Source: Microbacterium sp. USTB-Y (lineage in GTDB: Bacteria > Actinomycetota > Actinomycetes > Actinomycetales > Microbacteriaceae). From it: 64,000 bases of DNA. How positions within the stretch are numbered: the stretch's first letter is position 1; the number at the start of each line of letters is the position of its first letter. A model generated the notes under the pieces. It did not search any database. It worked only from the letters and a program-made list of their open reading frames with translations, and was not told where the DNA came from. Shown piece by piece: positions 19,567 through 28,671 of this stretch. The stretch covers positions 62,001-126,000 of the forward strand of contig NZ_JAGMTU010000007.1 in the NCBI RefSeq assembly GCF_023703415.1, written 5' to 3'. The translations under genes and the position numbers were made by a program.

Positions 19567-19977
19567 TCAGAGCCCGACCCACTCCGAGACGCCGTCCGCG
19601 TAGTGCTGGCGCTTCCAGATGGGCACGCCCCGCTTGATCTCCTCGACCAGGCGCTCGCACGCCTCGAACGCCTCCTTGCGGTGGCCCGCGGACGCGGCGG
19701 CGAACAGCGCGACATCGCCGATCCGCAGGTCGCCGACGCGGTGGGCGGCCGCGACGAGCAGCCCCGTCTCCGCCCCCACGCGCTCGACGATCTCCGCGAG
19801 GAACCGCTCTGCGTCGGGGTGCGCCCGATAGTCGAGCGAGTGCACCGCCTGCCCGCCGTCGTGGTCGCGGACGACGCCGCAGAACATCACCGTCGCTCCG
19901 TGCGCCGCATCGCCCACCGCCGCGCGGATGGCCTCCTCGTTCAGCGGCTGATCGCTGATGATCGCGCGTTCGGTCAC
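19567..19977 (-). CDS. moaE: molybdopterin synthase catalytic subunit
   Basis: MoaE (136 aa) is the large subunit of molybdopterin synthase, which transfers sulfur from the MoaD thiocarboxylate to precursor Z. Motifs are MFCGVVRDHDGG near residue 31, LDYRAHPDAERFL near 48, HRVGDLRIGDVALF near 78 and VPIWKRQHYADG near 119, whose Lys residues line the active site. The GTG start overlaps the moeB stop, so the two genes form an operon on the minus strand. The family usually runs 135-155 aa. Confidence 0.93.
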   Translation of the reverse strand: MTERAIISDQPLNEEAIRAAVGDAAHGATVMFCGVVRDHDGGQAVHSLDYRAHPDAERFLAEIVERVGAETGLLVAAAHRVGDLRIGDVALFAAASAGHRKEAFEACERLVEEIKRGVPIWKRQHYADGVSEWVGL

Positions 19978-21143
19978 TCCGAATCCTTCCGATCGTTCGG
20001 CGCCGGTGCTGCACCGGGGCCCTCGGTCTCGCCTCCGACGGCGGCGAACGCCCTGATCCCGCCCGCGAGGTAGTGCGCCTCGACGCCGCGCTCGCGCAGC
20101 ACCCGCACCGCCCGCCGCGAGCGCGGATCCTTCTCGCAGAACACGACGAGCGGGCCGTCGCCCGAGGCGAGGAACGCGGGGACCGCGGCGCCTTCCTCGA
20201 GCGCTCCGAGCGGCAGCACGCCGGCGTCGGGGATCCCCTGCACGAGCGTCTCGTGCGGCTCCCGCACGTCGAGCAGCCGCACCCCTCCCTCGCGCCTCAG
20301 TCGCAGCACCTCCGCGGCCGACAGCGCCCCGGATTCCTCCGCGGGACCGGTGCCGCAGAACAGCTCGTAGTCGACGAGCTCGCTCACCGCCGGCGCGTCC
20401 TCGGGCCGCTGGAACCCGATCTCCCGGGTGCGCGCGGTGAGCGCGTCGTAGAACATCACGCGGCCGACGAGGGGCTCGCCGATGCCCGTGACGAGCTTCA
20501 CGACCTCGGTCGCCATGAAGGATCCGATCGCGGTGCATAGGCTCGCGAGCACGCCGCCGAGCTCGCAGGACAGCACCTCGTCCGCGGCCGGCGGCACGGG
20601 GAAGAGATCGCGGAAGCCGACCTCGGGCACGGCGACGCCGACCTGCCCCTGGAAGCGCAGGATGGATCCCCACACCAGGGGCTTGCCCGCGAGGCGCGCG
20701 GCGTCGTCTGCGAGGTAGCGGGTCGGGAAGTTGTCGCTGCCGTCGACGAGGAGGTCGTACTCGGCGAGGATCCCGGGCAGCGTCTCGGCGGTCGCGCGTT
20801 CGCGGTACGGGCGCACCAGGATCCCGGGGTCGATGTCGCGAACGGTGTCGGCGAGGGACCCGACCTTGGACCGGCCGATGTCGTCCATGCCGTGGCTGAG
20901 CTGGCGGTGCAGATTGGACAGCTCCACGACGTCGTCGTCGATCACTCCGATCGTGCCGACGCCGCTGCCGGCGAGCGCGGGGACGAGCGCGCTACCGAGG
21001 CCGCCCGCCCCGATCACCAGCACCCGGGCCGCACGGAGGCGCCGCTGCGCCGTCTCGCCGAAGCCGGGCAGCATGAGCTGGCGGCTGTACCGGACGATGT
21101 GTTCGGGCGGCAGTTCCGGCCCCGGCTCGACGAGCGCGATCAT
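19974..21143 (-). CDS. moeB: MoeB/ThiF-type adenylyltransferase with C-terminal rhodanese domain
   Basis: This 389-aa protein adenylates and sulfurates the C-terminus of MoaD (and possibly ThiS/CysO-type carriers). The E1-like domain has VIGAGGLGSALVPALAGSGVG near residue 43 (nucleotide binding, split here by the Gly repeats), NLHRQ near 77, VDGSDNFPTRY near 131 and an active-site Cys in VLSCELG near 187. The C-terminal rhodanese domain has VVFCEKDPRSRRAV with its Cys near 345. The two CxxC zinc pairs of E. coli MoeB are absent (GFRDLF replaces the first), as in some actinobacterial forms. Divergent from moaD, it has a TACACT -10 seven nt before the ATG. Confidence 0.9.
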   Translation of the reverse strand: MIALVEPGPELPPEHIVRYSRQLMLPGFGETAQRRLRAARVLVIGAGGLGSALVPALAGSGVGTIGVIDDDVVELSNLHRQLSHGMDDIGRSKVGSLADTVRDIDPGILVRPYRERATAETLPGILAEYDLLVDGSDNFPTRYLADDAARLAGKPLVWGSILRFQGQVGVAVPEVGFRDLFPVPPAADEVLSCELGGVLASLCTAIGSFMATEVVKLVTGIGEPLVGRVMFYDALTARTREIGFQRPEDAPAVSELVDYELFCGTGPAEESGALSAAEVLRLRREGGVRLLDVREPHETLVQGIPDAGVLPLGALEEGAAVPAFLASGDGPLVVFCEKDPRSRRAVRVLRERGVEAHYLAGGIRAFAAVGGETEGPGAAPAPNDRKDSE

Positions 21144-21187
21144 AGGATCGAGTGTACGCGGGGAACTCCTCGCGGGACGGTCTACTT

Positions 21188-21228
21188 TCCATGATGCGGA
21201 TCCAGTTTTCCGCGATACGGGTTAGATT
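21188..21228 (+). promoter_or_regulatory. moaD promoter with molybdenum-block motifs
   Basis: -10 TAGATT (21223-21228) lies 6 nt before the moaD ATG, so the transcript is probably leaderless. The -35 is weak. The motif appears inverted at 21188-21201 (reverse complement ATCCGCATCATGGA) and, in weaker form, at TTCCGCGATACGGG (21208-21221), occupying the region between the boxes. Confidence 0.5.
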
Positions 21229-21234
21229 GAGGAC

Positions 21235-21492
21235 ATGGCCACCATCACCGTGCGGTACTTCGCCGCAGCAGCCGAGGCCGCCGGACGCGATCAGGAAAGA
21301 CTGACCCTCGACGACCCGGATGCCGCGTCGACGGTGGGCGCCCTGCGCGCCGAGCTGCTCGCGCGCTACGGCGCCCCGATGGCGAAGGTGCTGAAGTCCG
21401 GATCCTTCCTCGTCGACGGCACCGTCAGCCGCGACGACTCCCGGACCCTCGGCGAGACCGTCGACATCCTGCCGCCCTTCGCCGGCGGCTGA
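21235..21492 (+). CDS. moaD: molybdopterin synthase sulfur carrier subunit
   Basis: MoaD (85 aa) has a ubiquitin-like fold. It starts [14 protein letters not shown] and ends [10 protein letters not shown], with the required terminal Gly-Gly that becomes a thiocarboxylate through MoeB-rhodanese and donates sulfur in MoaE. It is divergent from moeB-moaE and begins a moaD-moaC-mogA operon. It has no ribosome site of normal spacing, in keeping with leaderless translation. Confidence 0.93.
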   Translation: MATITVRYFAAAAEAAGRDQERLTLDDPDAASTVGALRAELLARYGAPMAKVLKSGSFLVDGTVSRDDSRTLGETVDILPPFAGG

Positions 21493-21533
21493 GCATCCGC
21501 ATGAGCACGGGCGTGCCCGAGTATGGAGACGTG

Positions 21534-22004
21534 ATGAGCGAGCTGACGCACCTGCGGGCCGATGGGTCCGCGCACATGGTGGATGTGACCGACAAGGCCG
21601 TGACCCGCCGCGAGGCGCGCGCGCAGGCCGTGCTGCAGACGACCGCCGCGGTGGTCGCCCGGATCGCCGACGGGTCGCTCCCCAAGGGCGAGGCGCTCGG
21701 CACCGCGCGCGTCGCCGGGATCATGGGCGCCAAGCAGACGTCGGCCCTCATCCCGCTCTGCCACCCGCTGCCGCTGAGCCGGGTCGAGATCGACCTCGTG
21801 CCGGAAGGGGACCGCGTGCGCATCATCGCCACCGCCGTCACGAAGGGCGTCACCGGGGTCGAGATGGAGGCGCTCACGGCCGCGAGCGTGGCCGCGCTCA
21901 CCCTCTACGACATGATCAAGGCCGTCGACAAGCACGCCGTGATCGGCGACATCCGCGTGCTCGCGAAGTCCGGCGGCAAGAGCGGCGACTGGACCGCGGA
22001 ATGA
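21534..22004 (+). CDS. moaC: cyclic pyranopterin monophosphate synthase
   Basis: MoaC rearranges 3',8-cH2GTP to cyclic pyranopterin monophosphate (precursor Z). From 21534 the protein has 156 aa, the family's usual length. It begins [18 protein letters not shown] and has [16 protein letters not shown] near residue 70 and [16 protein letters not shown] with IKAVDK near 108-130, including the catalytic Lys. An in-frame ATG at 21501 would add 11 residues. I prefer 21534 because GGAG lies 6 nt upstream and homologues begin there. The stop overlaps mogA. Confidence 0.92.
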   Translation: MSELTHLRADGSAHMVDVTDKAVTRREARAQAVLQTTAAVVARIADGSLPKGEALGTARVAGIMGAKQTSALIPLCHPLPLSRVEIDLVPEGDRVRIIATAVTKGVTGVEMEALTAASVAALTLYDMIKAVDKHAVIGDIRVLAKSGGKSGDWTAE

Positions 22005-22495
22005 CCGAAGCGCCCGCGTCCGCCCGATCCGCGACCGTGCTCGTGGCGTCGACCCGCGCCTCGGCGGGCGTCTATGCCGACGAGACCGGGCCCGTCATCC
22101 GCGCGTGGCTGGCCGAGCGCGGGTTCGCGGTCGGCGACCCGGTCGTCGTCGCCGACGCCGGCATCGCGGAAGCCCTCGCCACCGCGCTCGCCGGCGCTCC
22201 GGACCTGCTGCTCACGACGGGAGGCACCGGGCTCTCCCCCGACGACCGCACCCCCGAGGCGACCGCCGCCCTGCTCGACCGGGAGATCCCGGGGCTCATG
22301 GAGGAGCTGCGCCGCCGCGGCCTCGCCGCGACCCCGATGGCCCTGCTCACCCGCGGGGTGGCCGGGGTCGCCGGGCGCACCGTCGTGATGAACCTGCCCG
22401 GGTCGCGTGGCGGGGTGCGCGACGGCCTCGCGGTGCTGGATCCGATCCTCGACCACCTCCTCGCCCAGCTGAGCGGCCGCGGCGACCACCGCTGA
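22001..22495 (+). CDS. mog: molybdopterin adenylyltransferase, MogA/MoaB family
   Basis: This 164-aa protein adenylates molybdopterin before molybdenum insertion. The signature [19 protein letters not shown] lies near residue 69, followed by [16 protein letters not shown] near 128. The start overlaps the moaC stop as ATGA. The MoeA that would complete insertion is not in the window. MoaB and MogA cannot be firmly separated by sequence alone. Confidence 0.9.
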   Translation: MTEAPASARSATVLVASTRASAGVYADETGPVIRAWLAERGFAVGDPVVVADAGIAEALATALAGAPDLLLTTGGTGLSPDDRTPEATAALLDREIPGLMEELRRRGLAATPMALLTRGVAGVAGRTVVMNLPGSRGGVRDGLAVLDPILDHLLAQLSGRGDHR

Positions 22496-22571
22496 CATCG
22501 GCGGAGGCGGTCTTCTCCGCTGTGGCGACCACACGGGGACGCGGCCTCCTCACCCCGTAAAGTTGACCCCT

Positions 22572-23111
22572 ATGGCTATCGGGGCGACGATCCACACCTT
22601 CGACGTGCAGCTGGCGGACACCGATCGCGGCGTGTACGAGGACTACTCGCTGCGCGTCGCGCGGCATCCCTCCGAGACCGACGCGTACATGCTGACCCGG
22701 CTGCTCGCGTACGGCCTGGAGTTCACCGAGGGGATCACGTTCAGCGAGGGGCTCTCCAGCACGGAGGAGCCCGCGGTGGTGGTGCGCGACCTGACCGGGC
22801 GCACCACCGGCTGGATCGAGGTCGGCGCACCTGACGCCGAGCGTCTGCACTACGGATCCCGGCTGGCCGAGCGCACCGTCGTCTACACCCACCGCGACCC
22901 GGCCAAGGTCATGGCGCCGTGGGAGGGCAAGCGGATCCACCGGGCGGACGAGATCCGGGTCTACAGCTTCGACCCGGGGTTCATCGACTCGGCGGTACCG
23001 CTGCTGGAACGCCGCAATACGGTGACCATGACCGTCACCGAGCAGGTGCTCTACCTCGACCTCAACGGCACGACGCTCACGACGACCGTGCACGAGCACG
23101 AACTCGGCTGA
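22572..23111 (+). CDS. YaeQ family protein
   Basis: This 179-aa protein starts AIGATIHTFDVQLADTDRGVYEDY and contains RHPSETDAYMLTRLLAYGLEF near residue 35 and WIEVGAPDAERLHYGSR near 86, all typical of YaeQ. YaeQ has a PD-(D/E)xK nuclease-like fold. Its role is unclear (it was reported as a suppressor of rfaH loss in E. coli), and no nuclease activity can be inferred here. ATG 22572 was chosen over the in-frame TTG at 22563. A TAAAGT -10-like box lies just upstream. It stands alone between mogA and the HNH gene. Confidence 0.85.
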   Translation: MAIGATIHTFDVQLADTDRGVYEDYSLRVARHPSETDAYMLTRLLAYGLEFTEGITFSEGLSSTEEPAVVVRDLTGRTTGWIEVGAPDAERLHYGSRLAERTVVYTHRDPAKVMAPWEGKRIHRADEIRVYSFDPGFIDSAVPLLERRNTVTMTVTEQVLYLDLNGTTLTTTVHEHELG

Positions 23112-23201
23112 CCCCGGCCTGCACAGGCCACGGCATCGGGAAGTTGTGCACAGATCCTCGAACGCCTCTCGCAACGATGGTGACGGCCGAGAGAATCAGG
23201 C

Positions 23202-24860
23202 ATGGGACTTTTCACCGAGGCGGACACGCAGCTGGCTCTGCTGCGCGGGCTGCTCGGTGACGCGCTCGAGCCGGCGGATCTCGTGTCGGCGATGGACCGT
23301 CTCGACGATGACCACTGCGTGCGGGCGATCACGGCCGCGGATGCGCTCGCGCGGTTCAGCGAACGGCTCCGCGCGGTCGGAGCCGGAACGCTTGCGGCGC
23401 GTTCACCCCGGGATGCCGGGCACGGCGGGCTCGCGCAGTCGCGCGGTCATCGCAACGCCATCGCGCTCGTGCAGGACCTGACCGGGTCTTCCCAGGCGGA
23501 GGCGGCCCGGCAGGTGAGGGTGGGCGAGGCGCTGCGCGAGATCGCGCAGGCGGACGCGGTCCGGCTCGGCGCCGACGAGACGGGGCGCGGGACGGATCCG
23601 GGCGGCGCGGCGGTCGGCGACTTGGCGGTCGGCGGGCGGGGAGCCGACGGGCGGAGAGCCGACGACAGTGCTACCGACTGTGCGGGTGCGCCGCCGGGGC
23701 GCGGCATGCCGTGGCATGCCGCTCTGGGCCTGGCTGTGCTGTCGGGTGCGATCACGACGGCGCAGCACGATGCGATCCGACGCGGGCTCGGCGAGCCGCC
23801 CGCACCGCGCGCGGCCCCCCGAGGTGCGCCTGCGGACGCGCGGGGAGGCCCTGTCGACGTCGGCCGAGGCGAAGACGCCGCGGACGTCGGCCGAGGCGAA
23901 GGCGCCGGGGACGACGCCGCATGCCAGGCATGGGCGACGGCGGCGGAGCAGCTCATCGCCGCTGCGGGACACGATTCGCCGGAGCAGCTGGCGGGCGCCG
24001 CTCGCGCGATCCGCGACATCCTGGATCCTGAAGGTGCCGAGGCGCGATTCCTGGCCAGGTACGAGCGGCGAGCACTGCGGACCTGGACGGATCAGGATGG
24101 CGCGAGGCGGGCGTCGATCTCTTTCGACGACGAAGGCGGCGCGTTCTTCGACGCGATCGTCGCGGCCGCCATGCGCCCACGCCGCGGCGGGCCCCGCTTC
24201 GTCGATCCCGAGGAGAAGGCCGCGGCCGCTGAACTGACCGCCGATCCTCGTCGTAACGACCAGCTCGTGTACGACCTGTTCCTGGATCTGGTCCGTGCCG
24301 GGGTCCTCGCCGACGCGAAAGCGGTGCTCGGCGCCAGGCAGCCCGGACTCCGACTCGTGCAGACCGTGGACGTCGACGGCACCGCCGGTGCGGTGGTCAT
24401 GACCGAGGACGGTCTGACCGTGCTGCCCTCCGGAGTCGCCGAGCGGCGACGTTGCGAAGCGGGGGCGGTCACGGTGACGGTGGATTCGTGCGGAAACCCG
24501 CTCGACGTCGGGCGCGAATCGCGCCTGTTCACGTCACGGCAGCGGATCGGACTCGCCATCCGGGACGGCGGCTGCCGCTGGTCCGGCTGCGACAGACCCG
24601 CATCGTATTGCGAAGCGCACCACATCGACGAATGGCACCGAGACCTCGGGAACACCGATGTCGACCGGGGGATCCTGCTCTGCCGGTTCCACCACATGAA
24701 CCTGCACCACGGACGATGGCGGATCACCCGGAACGGGAAACAGGAGTTCGTGCTGCATCACCGCGACGGCGAGCAGATCCCGCTGCCGCAGCGGCCGGCC
24801 CTGCGGTATCTCTTCCGGGGCATCGACCCGCCGCCGCAACGGTTCCGCCGGGTGGCTTGA
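23202..24860 (+). CDS. DUF222 / HNH endonuclease domain protein
   Basis: This 552-aa actinobacterial protein has an N-terminal DUF222 domain (long helical region, residues 1-380) and a C-terminal HNH nuclease motif near 455-500: CRWSGCDRP, CEAHHIDEW, then ILLCRFHHMNLHHGRW. The metal-binding Cys and His residues are intact. The family is often present in many copies per genome and resembles a mobile or intron-like homing nuclease, but its function is not established. Residues about 140-165 and 205-240 are Gly/Asp/Arg-rich, with short internal repeats (VGRGEDAADVGRGEGAGDD). Confidence 0.88.
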   Translation: MGLFTEADTQLALLRGLLGDALEPADLVSAMDRLDDDHCVRAITAADALARFSERLRAVGAGTLAARSPRDAGHGGLAQSRGHRNAIALVQDLTGSSQAEAARQVRVGEALREIAQADAVRLGADETGRGTDPGGAAVGDLAVGGRGADGRRADDSATDCAGAPPGRGMPWHAALGLAVLSGAITTAQHDAIRRGLGEPPAPRAAPRGAPADARGGPVDVGRGEDAADVGRGEGAGDDAACQAWATAAEQLIAAAGHDSPEQLAGAARAIRDILDPEGAEARFLARYERRALRTWTDQDGARRASISFDDEGGAFFDAIVAAAMRPRRGGPRFVDPEEKAAAAELTADPRRNDQLVYDLFLDLVRAGVLADAKAVLGARQPGLRLVQTVDVDGTAGAVVMTEDGLTVLPSGVAERRRCEAGAVTVTVDSCGNPLDVGRESRLFTSRQRIGLAIRDGGCRWSGCDRPASYCEAHHIDEWHRDLGNTDVDRGILLCRFHHMNLHHGRWRITRNGKQEFVLHHRDGEQIPLPQRPALRYLFRGIDPPPQRFRRVA

Positions 24861-24934
24861 CGCCCCGCGCAGGCCATCTCCGCCAGGGCGGCGCGTGTCA
24901 CCTCAGCCGCCAGCGATGCCTTCGGTCAATACCC

Positions 24935-24954
24935 GTCAATGACCCGTCATTGAC
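24935..24954. terminator. AT-rich inverted repeat at convergent gene ends
   Basis: GTCAATGAC (24935-24943) and GTCATTGAC (24946-24954) form a 9-bp inverted repeat across the stop codon of the RND gene. Flanking copies of the same words (GGTCAAT, ATTGACC) extend the symmetry. It separates the convergent HNH and RND genes and is much less GC-rich than its surroundings. Confidence 0.45.
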
Positions 24955-27900
24955 CCGATGAACCGTCCGGCTGACCGCTCTCACGCAGCTCACGGCGGGT
25001 CGGGTGGTGCGCCGGCGCGTCCGTGCCATCCACATATGCAGCGGCGATCGCCGCGAGCTTGCTCGTGGACGTCGACGGTTCGGAAGCCGTCAGGACAGAC
25101 TCGGCCCCGAAGGTTCCCGACCCGGTGGGTCCCGGATCCGCGGACTCCGGATTCGCGAGTCTCGGATCCGCGGGCCCGACATCCGAGAGCCCGAGATCCG
25201 CAGGCCCGCGATCCGAGAGCCCGAGATCCGCAGGCCCGCGATCCGAGAGCCCGAGATCCGCAGGCCCGCGATCCGAGGATTCCGGATCAGGCTGCGCTCC
25301 CGACGGAGCCGCGGCCGCCGCGTCGACGGCGCCGGACTCCGCAGCCGCCGAACCCACCGGATCCGCCCCCGGAAGCGCTGCCGCACCGGCCGCACCGGCC
25401 GCAGGACCACCCGGCGCCTCGGGCGTCCCGCCGGCGCCCGAGCCGCCCGCCGCATCCGGACCCTCTCCGCGCTTCGCCGCACGCCGGGCGGCCCGCCGCT
25501 CCCGCGCGCCCTCGACGAGGTTGTAGAGAGTCGGCAGCACGAGCAGGGTCAGCACGGTCGACGACACGAGGCCGCCAATCACGACGATCGCGAGCGGCTG
25601 CGAGATGAAGCCGCCATGGCCCGTGATGCCGAGGGCCATCGGGGTGAGCGCGAAGATCGTCGCGAGCGCCGTCATCAGGATCGGCCGCAGACGCCGGGAT
25701 CCGCCCGCGATGGTGGCGTCGTGCGCGTTCATGCCCTTCTCGCGGTACTGGTTCACCAGGTCGACGAGCACGATCGCGTTCGTCACCACGATGCCGATGA
25801 GCATGAGAACGCCGATGAGGGACGCCACGCCCAGGGGCACGCCGGTGGCGATCTGCAGCAGGATCGCGCCCGTCGCCGCGAACGGCACCGAGCTCAGCAG
25901 CAGGATCGGCTGACGCAGCGACTTGAACGTCGCGACCATCACGATGTAGACGATGAGGATCGCCGCGAGCATCGCGAGCCCGAGCTGACCGAACGCGTCC
26001 TGCTGCTGCGTCACCACGCCGCCGAGCGACGCGTCGGCCCCCGACGGGAGCTTCGCGTTCGCGATCCCCTTCGACACCGAGGCCGAGGCGCTCGCGAGAT
26101 CGTTGCCCGCAGGCGACACCGAGACGGTCGCGGTGCGCTGCCCGCGCTGGGTCGTGACCGACGCCGGGCTCTCGCTCTGCTGCACGGTCGCGATCTGGTC
26201 GAGCCGGAGCAGGCCGGTGCGACTCGGGATCGTCAGCGCCTTGAGCTCGTCGACCGTGCTCGGCGGGTTCGCGCTCTGCAGGTACACGGAGAGCGAGGAG
26301 CCGTCGATCTCCACGGATCCGATCTGCTGCGGACGCATCGCCTGCGAGACGATGCCGCCGACCGCGACCTCGCTGAGACCGTGCTGCGCGGCGGCCGCGC
26401 GGTCGACCTCCACAGAGATGAACGGGAGCGAGGCCGAGAGGTTGCTCGTGACCTGGTTCACGCCGGACGAGCCCTTGAGCTCCTTCACCAGGGCGTCGGT
26501 CGCCGTCGCGAGCGTCTTGTCGTCCGGCGCCGTGATCTTCACCTGGATGTCGCTGGATCCGAAGCCCTCCGAGGCGGCGATCGTGATGTCCCCCACGCCG
26601 TCGAGCTTCTTGACGGCGGCGCGGACGTCGGCCTGCACCGTCTCCTGGTTCGCCGAAGGATCCGTCGTGATCGAGTAGGTGATGCCGGATCCGCCGCCGG
26701 AGAACGCGTCCCGCAGAGCGGATCCGCTCGAGCCGATCGAGACCTGCACGGTCTTGATGCCGTGGATGTCCTTGATCGCCTCCTCGACCTTCTGCGCGGC
26801 CTTGTCCTCGGCGTCGAGGCTCGGCGCCTGGCCCAGGGACTGCGTCATCGTGAAGGTGTTCTGCCCGCTGGATCCGAGGAAGTTCACCTTCATGAGCGGA
26901 GCCGCGGCCATCGTGCCGATGAGCACCACGACGGCGAGCGCGAGCGTGGTCCAGGAGTGCCGCAGGGTCCAGCGCAGGATCGGGAGATAGGCGCGCTGCA
27001 GAAGGGTCGGCGGGGCGTCCTCGTGCTCGGGGTCGATCGCGTGCCCGTCGGGGCCGAGCAGCGGCTTGCCGGGACGCAGGAACCAGTAGGCGAGCACCGG
27101 CACGATCGTGAGCGCGACGAGCAGCGACGCCGCCATCGCGATCGTCACGGTGAGCGCGAACGGACGGAACAGTTCGCCCGTCATGTCGCCGACGAAGGCG
27201 ATCGGCAGGAACACCGCGACCGTGGTGATCGTCGAGGCGGTGACGGCCATCGCGACCTCGCGGACGGCGCTGAGGATCGCGGTCTTCTTGTCCGCGCCCT
27301 GCACGTAGTGCCGCTTGATGTTCTCGATCACGACGATCGAGTCGTCGACGACGCGGCCGATCGCGATCGTGAGCGCGCCGAGCGTGAGGATGTTGAGCGA
27401 GTACCCGAAGGCCTGGATGCCGATGAACGTGATGAGCACGCTGGTCGGGATCGAGATCGCGGTGACCAGGGTCGAGCGCACCGAGAGCAGGAAGATGAGG
27501 ATGATGACCACCGCGAAGAGGAGGCCCAGCAGGCCCTCCTGCGCGAGCGACTCGATCGACTGCTGGATGAACGGCGCCTGATCGAACACGGTCGTGAACG
27601 TCGCGCCGGGCAGGTCCTTCTTGAGCTGCGGGATGAGCGCGGTGACGGCCTTGGACACGTCGACCGTGTTCGCCGACGGGAGCTTGGTCACCGCGATCGT
27701 CAGAGCGGTCTTGCCGTCGACCCGGGAGAGCGAGGTGACCGGATCCCCGTCGATCTCGACCTTCGCGACGGACCCGACCGTGGTGCCGGGCGCCGTCGCG
27801 CCGATCAGCGGGATCGCCTGCACCTGCTCGACGCTGGTGAGCTTCTCGCCGGTCTGCACCGTGAGCGTGTTGTCGTCCTCGGTGATGGATCCGCCCGGGA

Positions 27901-28537
27901 ACAGCGTGCCGTTCTGCTGCAGCGCGTCCTTGATCGCGCTCGAGGAGAGCCCCGCCGCGAGCAGCGCGGTGGTGTCGGGCGTGATCGTGAGGCGCTTGCC
28001 CTGGCCGCCGACGAGCGAGGCCGCGTTCACGCCCTTGAGCCGCTCGATCTTCGGGATGATCGTGGTGGTGAGGCGCTGCTGCGCCGCCTCCGCGTCGGAG
28101 AAGCCGGTGACCGCGACCTGGATCACGGGGAAGTCGTCGATCGACGCCGTGATGACCTGCGGATCCACCCCGTCGGGCAGCTGGGATTTGATCCGGCCGA
28201 TGGCCTGGTTGATCTTCTGCTCGGCCGTCGCCAGGTTCGTCCCGTAGGTGAAGGACGCCTGGATCACGGAGGAGTTCGTCGTGCTCGTCGCGGTCGAGGT
28301 GTCCAGGCCCGGCACGCCCTGGATCGCCGTCTCGATCGGGGTCGACACGTCGTGCTCGACGACCTCGGGCGAGGCGCCGGGGTAGCTGGCGACGATCGCG
28401 AGCTGCGGGAACTCGATCGACGGGATCAGCTCCTGCTTGAGGTTCGTCAGGGCGAGCCCGCCGAACACGGCGGCCACGATCGTGATGAGGGCGATGAGGG
28501 CGCGGTTGCGCAGGCTCAGGACGGCGAGTGTGGACAC
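24947..28537 (-). CDS. RND-family efflux permease with repeat-rich C-terminal tail
   Basis: This protein of about 1196 aa is of the AcrB/HAE1 type and exports unknown substrates across the inner membrane using proton force. It begins LSLRNRALIALITIVAAVFGG and shows the family's first periplasmic loop (SYPGASPEVVEHDVSTPIE) and the helix-4 pair of acidic residues GRVVDDSIVVIENI. Two sets of about six membrane segments follow. After GARERRAARRA (about residue 1010) comes a cytoplasmic tail of some 180 Ala/Gly/Pro/Asp-rich residues with tandem decapeptides. The start is GTG 28537 after GAGAGG. The longer ORF would add an Arg-rich leader with no support. No adaptor or outer-membrane partner is nearby. 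Confidence 0.88.
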   Translation of the reverse strand: MSTLAVLSLRNRALIALITIVAAVFGGLALTNLKQELIPSIEFPQLAIVASYPGASPEVVEHDVSTPIETAIQGVPGLDTSTATSTTNSSVIQASFTYGTNLATAEQKINQAIGRIKSQLPDGVDPQVITASIDDFPVIQVAVTGFSDAEAAQQRLTTTIIPKIERLKGVNAASLVGGQGKRLTITPDTTALLAAGLSSSAIKDALQQNGTLFPGGSITEDDNTLTVQTGEKLTSVEQVQAIPLIGATAPGTTVGSVAKVEIDGDPVTSLSRVDGKTALTIAVTKLPSANTVDVSKAVTALIPQLKKDLPGATFTTVFDQAPFIQQSIESLAQEGLLGLLFAVVIILIFLLSVRSTLVTAISIPTSVLITFIGIQAFGYSLNILTLGALTIAIGRVVDDSIVVIENIKRHYVQGADKKTAILSAVREVAMAVTASTITTVAVFLPIAFVGDMTGELFRPFALTVTIAMAASLLVALTIVPVLAYWFLRPGKPLLGPDGHAIDPEHEDAPPTLLQRAYLPILRWTLRHSWTTLALAVVVLIGTMAAAPLMKVNFLGSSGQNTFTMTQSLGQAPSLDAEDKAAQKVEEAIKDIHGIKTVQVSIGSSGSALRDAFSGGGSGITYSITTDPSANQETVQADVRAAVKKLDGVGDITIAASEGFGSSDIQVKITAPDDKTLATATDALVKELKGSSGVNQVTSNLSASLPFISVEVDRAAAAQHGLSEVAVGGIVSQAMRPQQIGSVEIDGSSLSVYLQSANPPSTVDELKALTIPSRTGLLRLDQIATVQQSESPASVTTQRGQRTATVSVSPAGNDLASASASVSKGIANAKLPSGADASLGGVVTQQQDAFGQLGLAMLAAILIVYIVMVATFKSLRQPILLLSSVPFAATGAILLQIATGVPLGVASLIGVLMLIGIVVTNAIVLVDLVNQYREKGMNAHDATIAGGSRRLRPILMTALATIFALTPMALGITGHGGFISQPLAIVVIGGLVSSTVLTLLVLPTLYNLVEGARERRAARRAAKRGEGPDAAGGSGAGGTPEAPGGPAAGAAGAAALPGADPVGSAAAESGAVDAAAAAPSGAQPDPESSDRGPADLGLSDRGPADLGLSDRGPADLGLSDVGPADPRLANPESADPGPTGSGTFGAESVLTASEPSTSTSKLAAIAAAYVDGTDAPAHHPTRRELRESGQPDGSSGQ
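25171..25276. repeat. 30-bp tandem repeats in the RND tail
   Basis: About 3.5 copies of a 30-bp unit (units at 25171, 25201, 25231 and a partial at 25261) encode repeats of the decapeptide SDRGPADLGL. The copies at 25201 and 25231 are identical and the one at 25171 differs at a few positions. The unit is a multiple of three, so copy number can change without a frameshift. Confidence 0.92.
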
Positions 28538-28671
28538 GTCAGACCTCTCGATCGGTGCACGCGGACCTCCGGCGCGCACGCGGCGGCACGGGCGGGCCCG
28601 GATACGTGACGAGTCTAGATGCGTTCGTGTATCGAAGGCGGGCACCCGCCCCCGGCGTCTACGCTGGGACG

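Noticed and set aside
25171..25276. Regular 30-bp repeats considered as a CRISPR array
   Set aside because: The units are directly adjacent with no spacers and stay in frame within the RND gene, so they are a coding tandem repeat.
28538..28645. N-terminal extension of the RND permease
   Set aside because: The added residues are Arg-rich with no membrane insertion signal, and a GTG with a GAGAGG ribosome site matches the family start.
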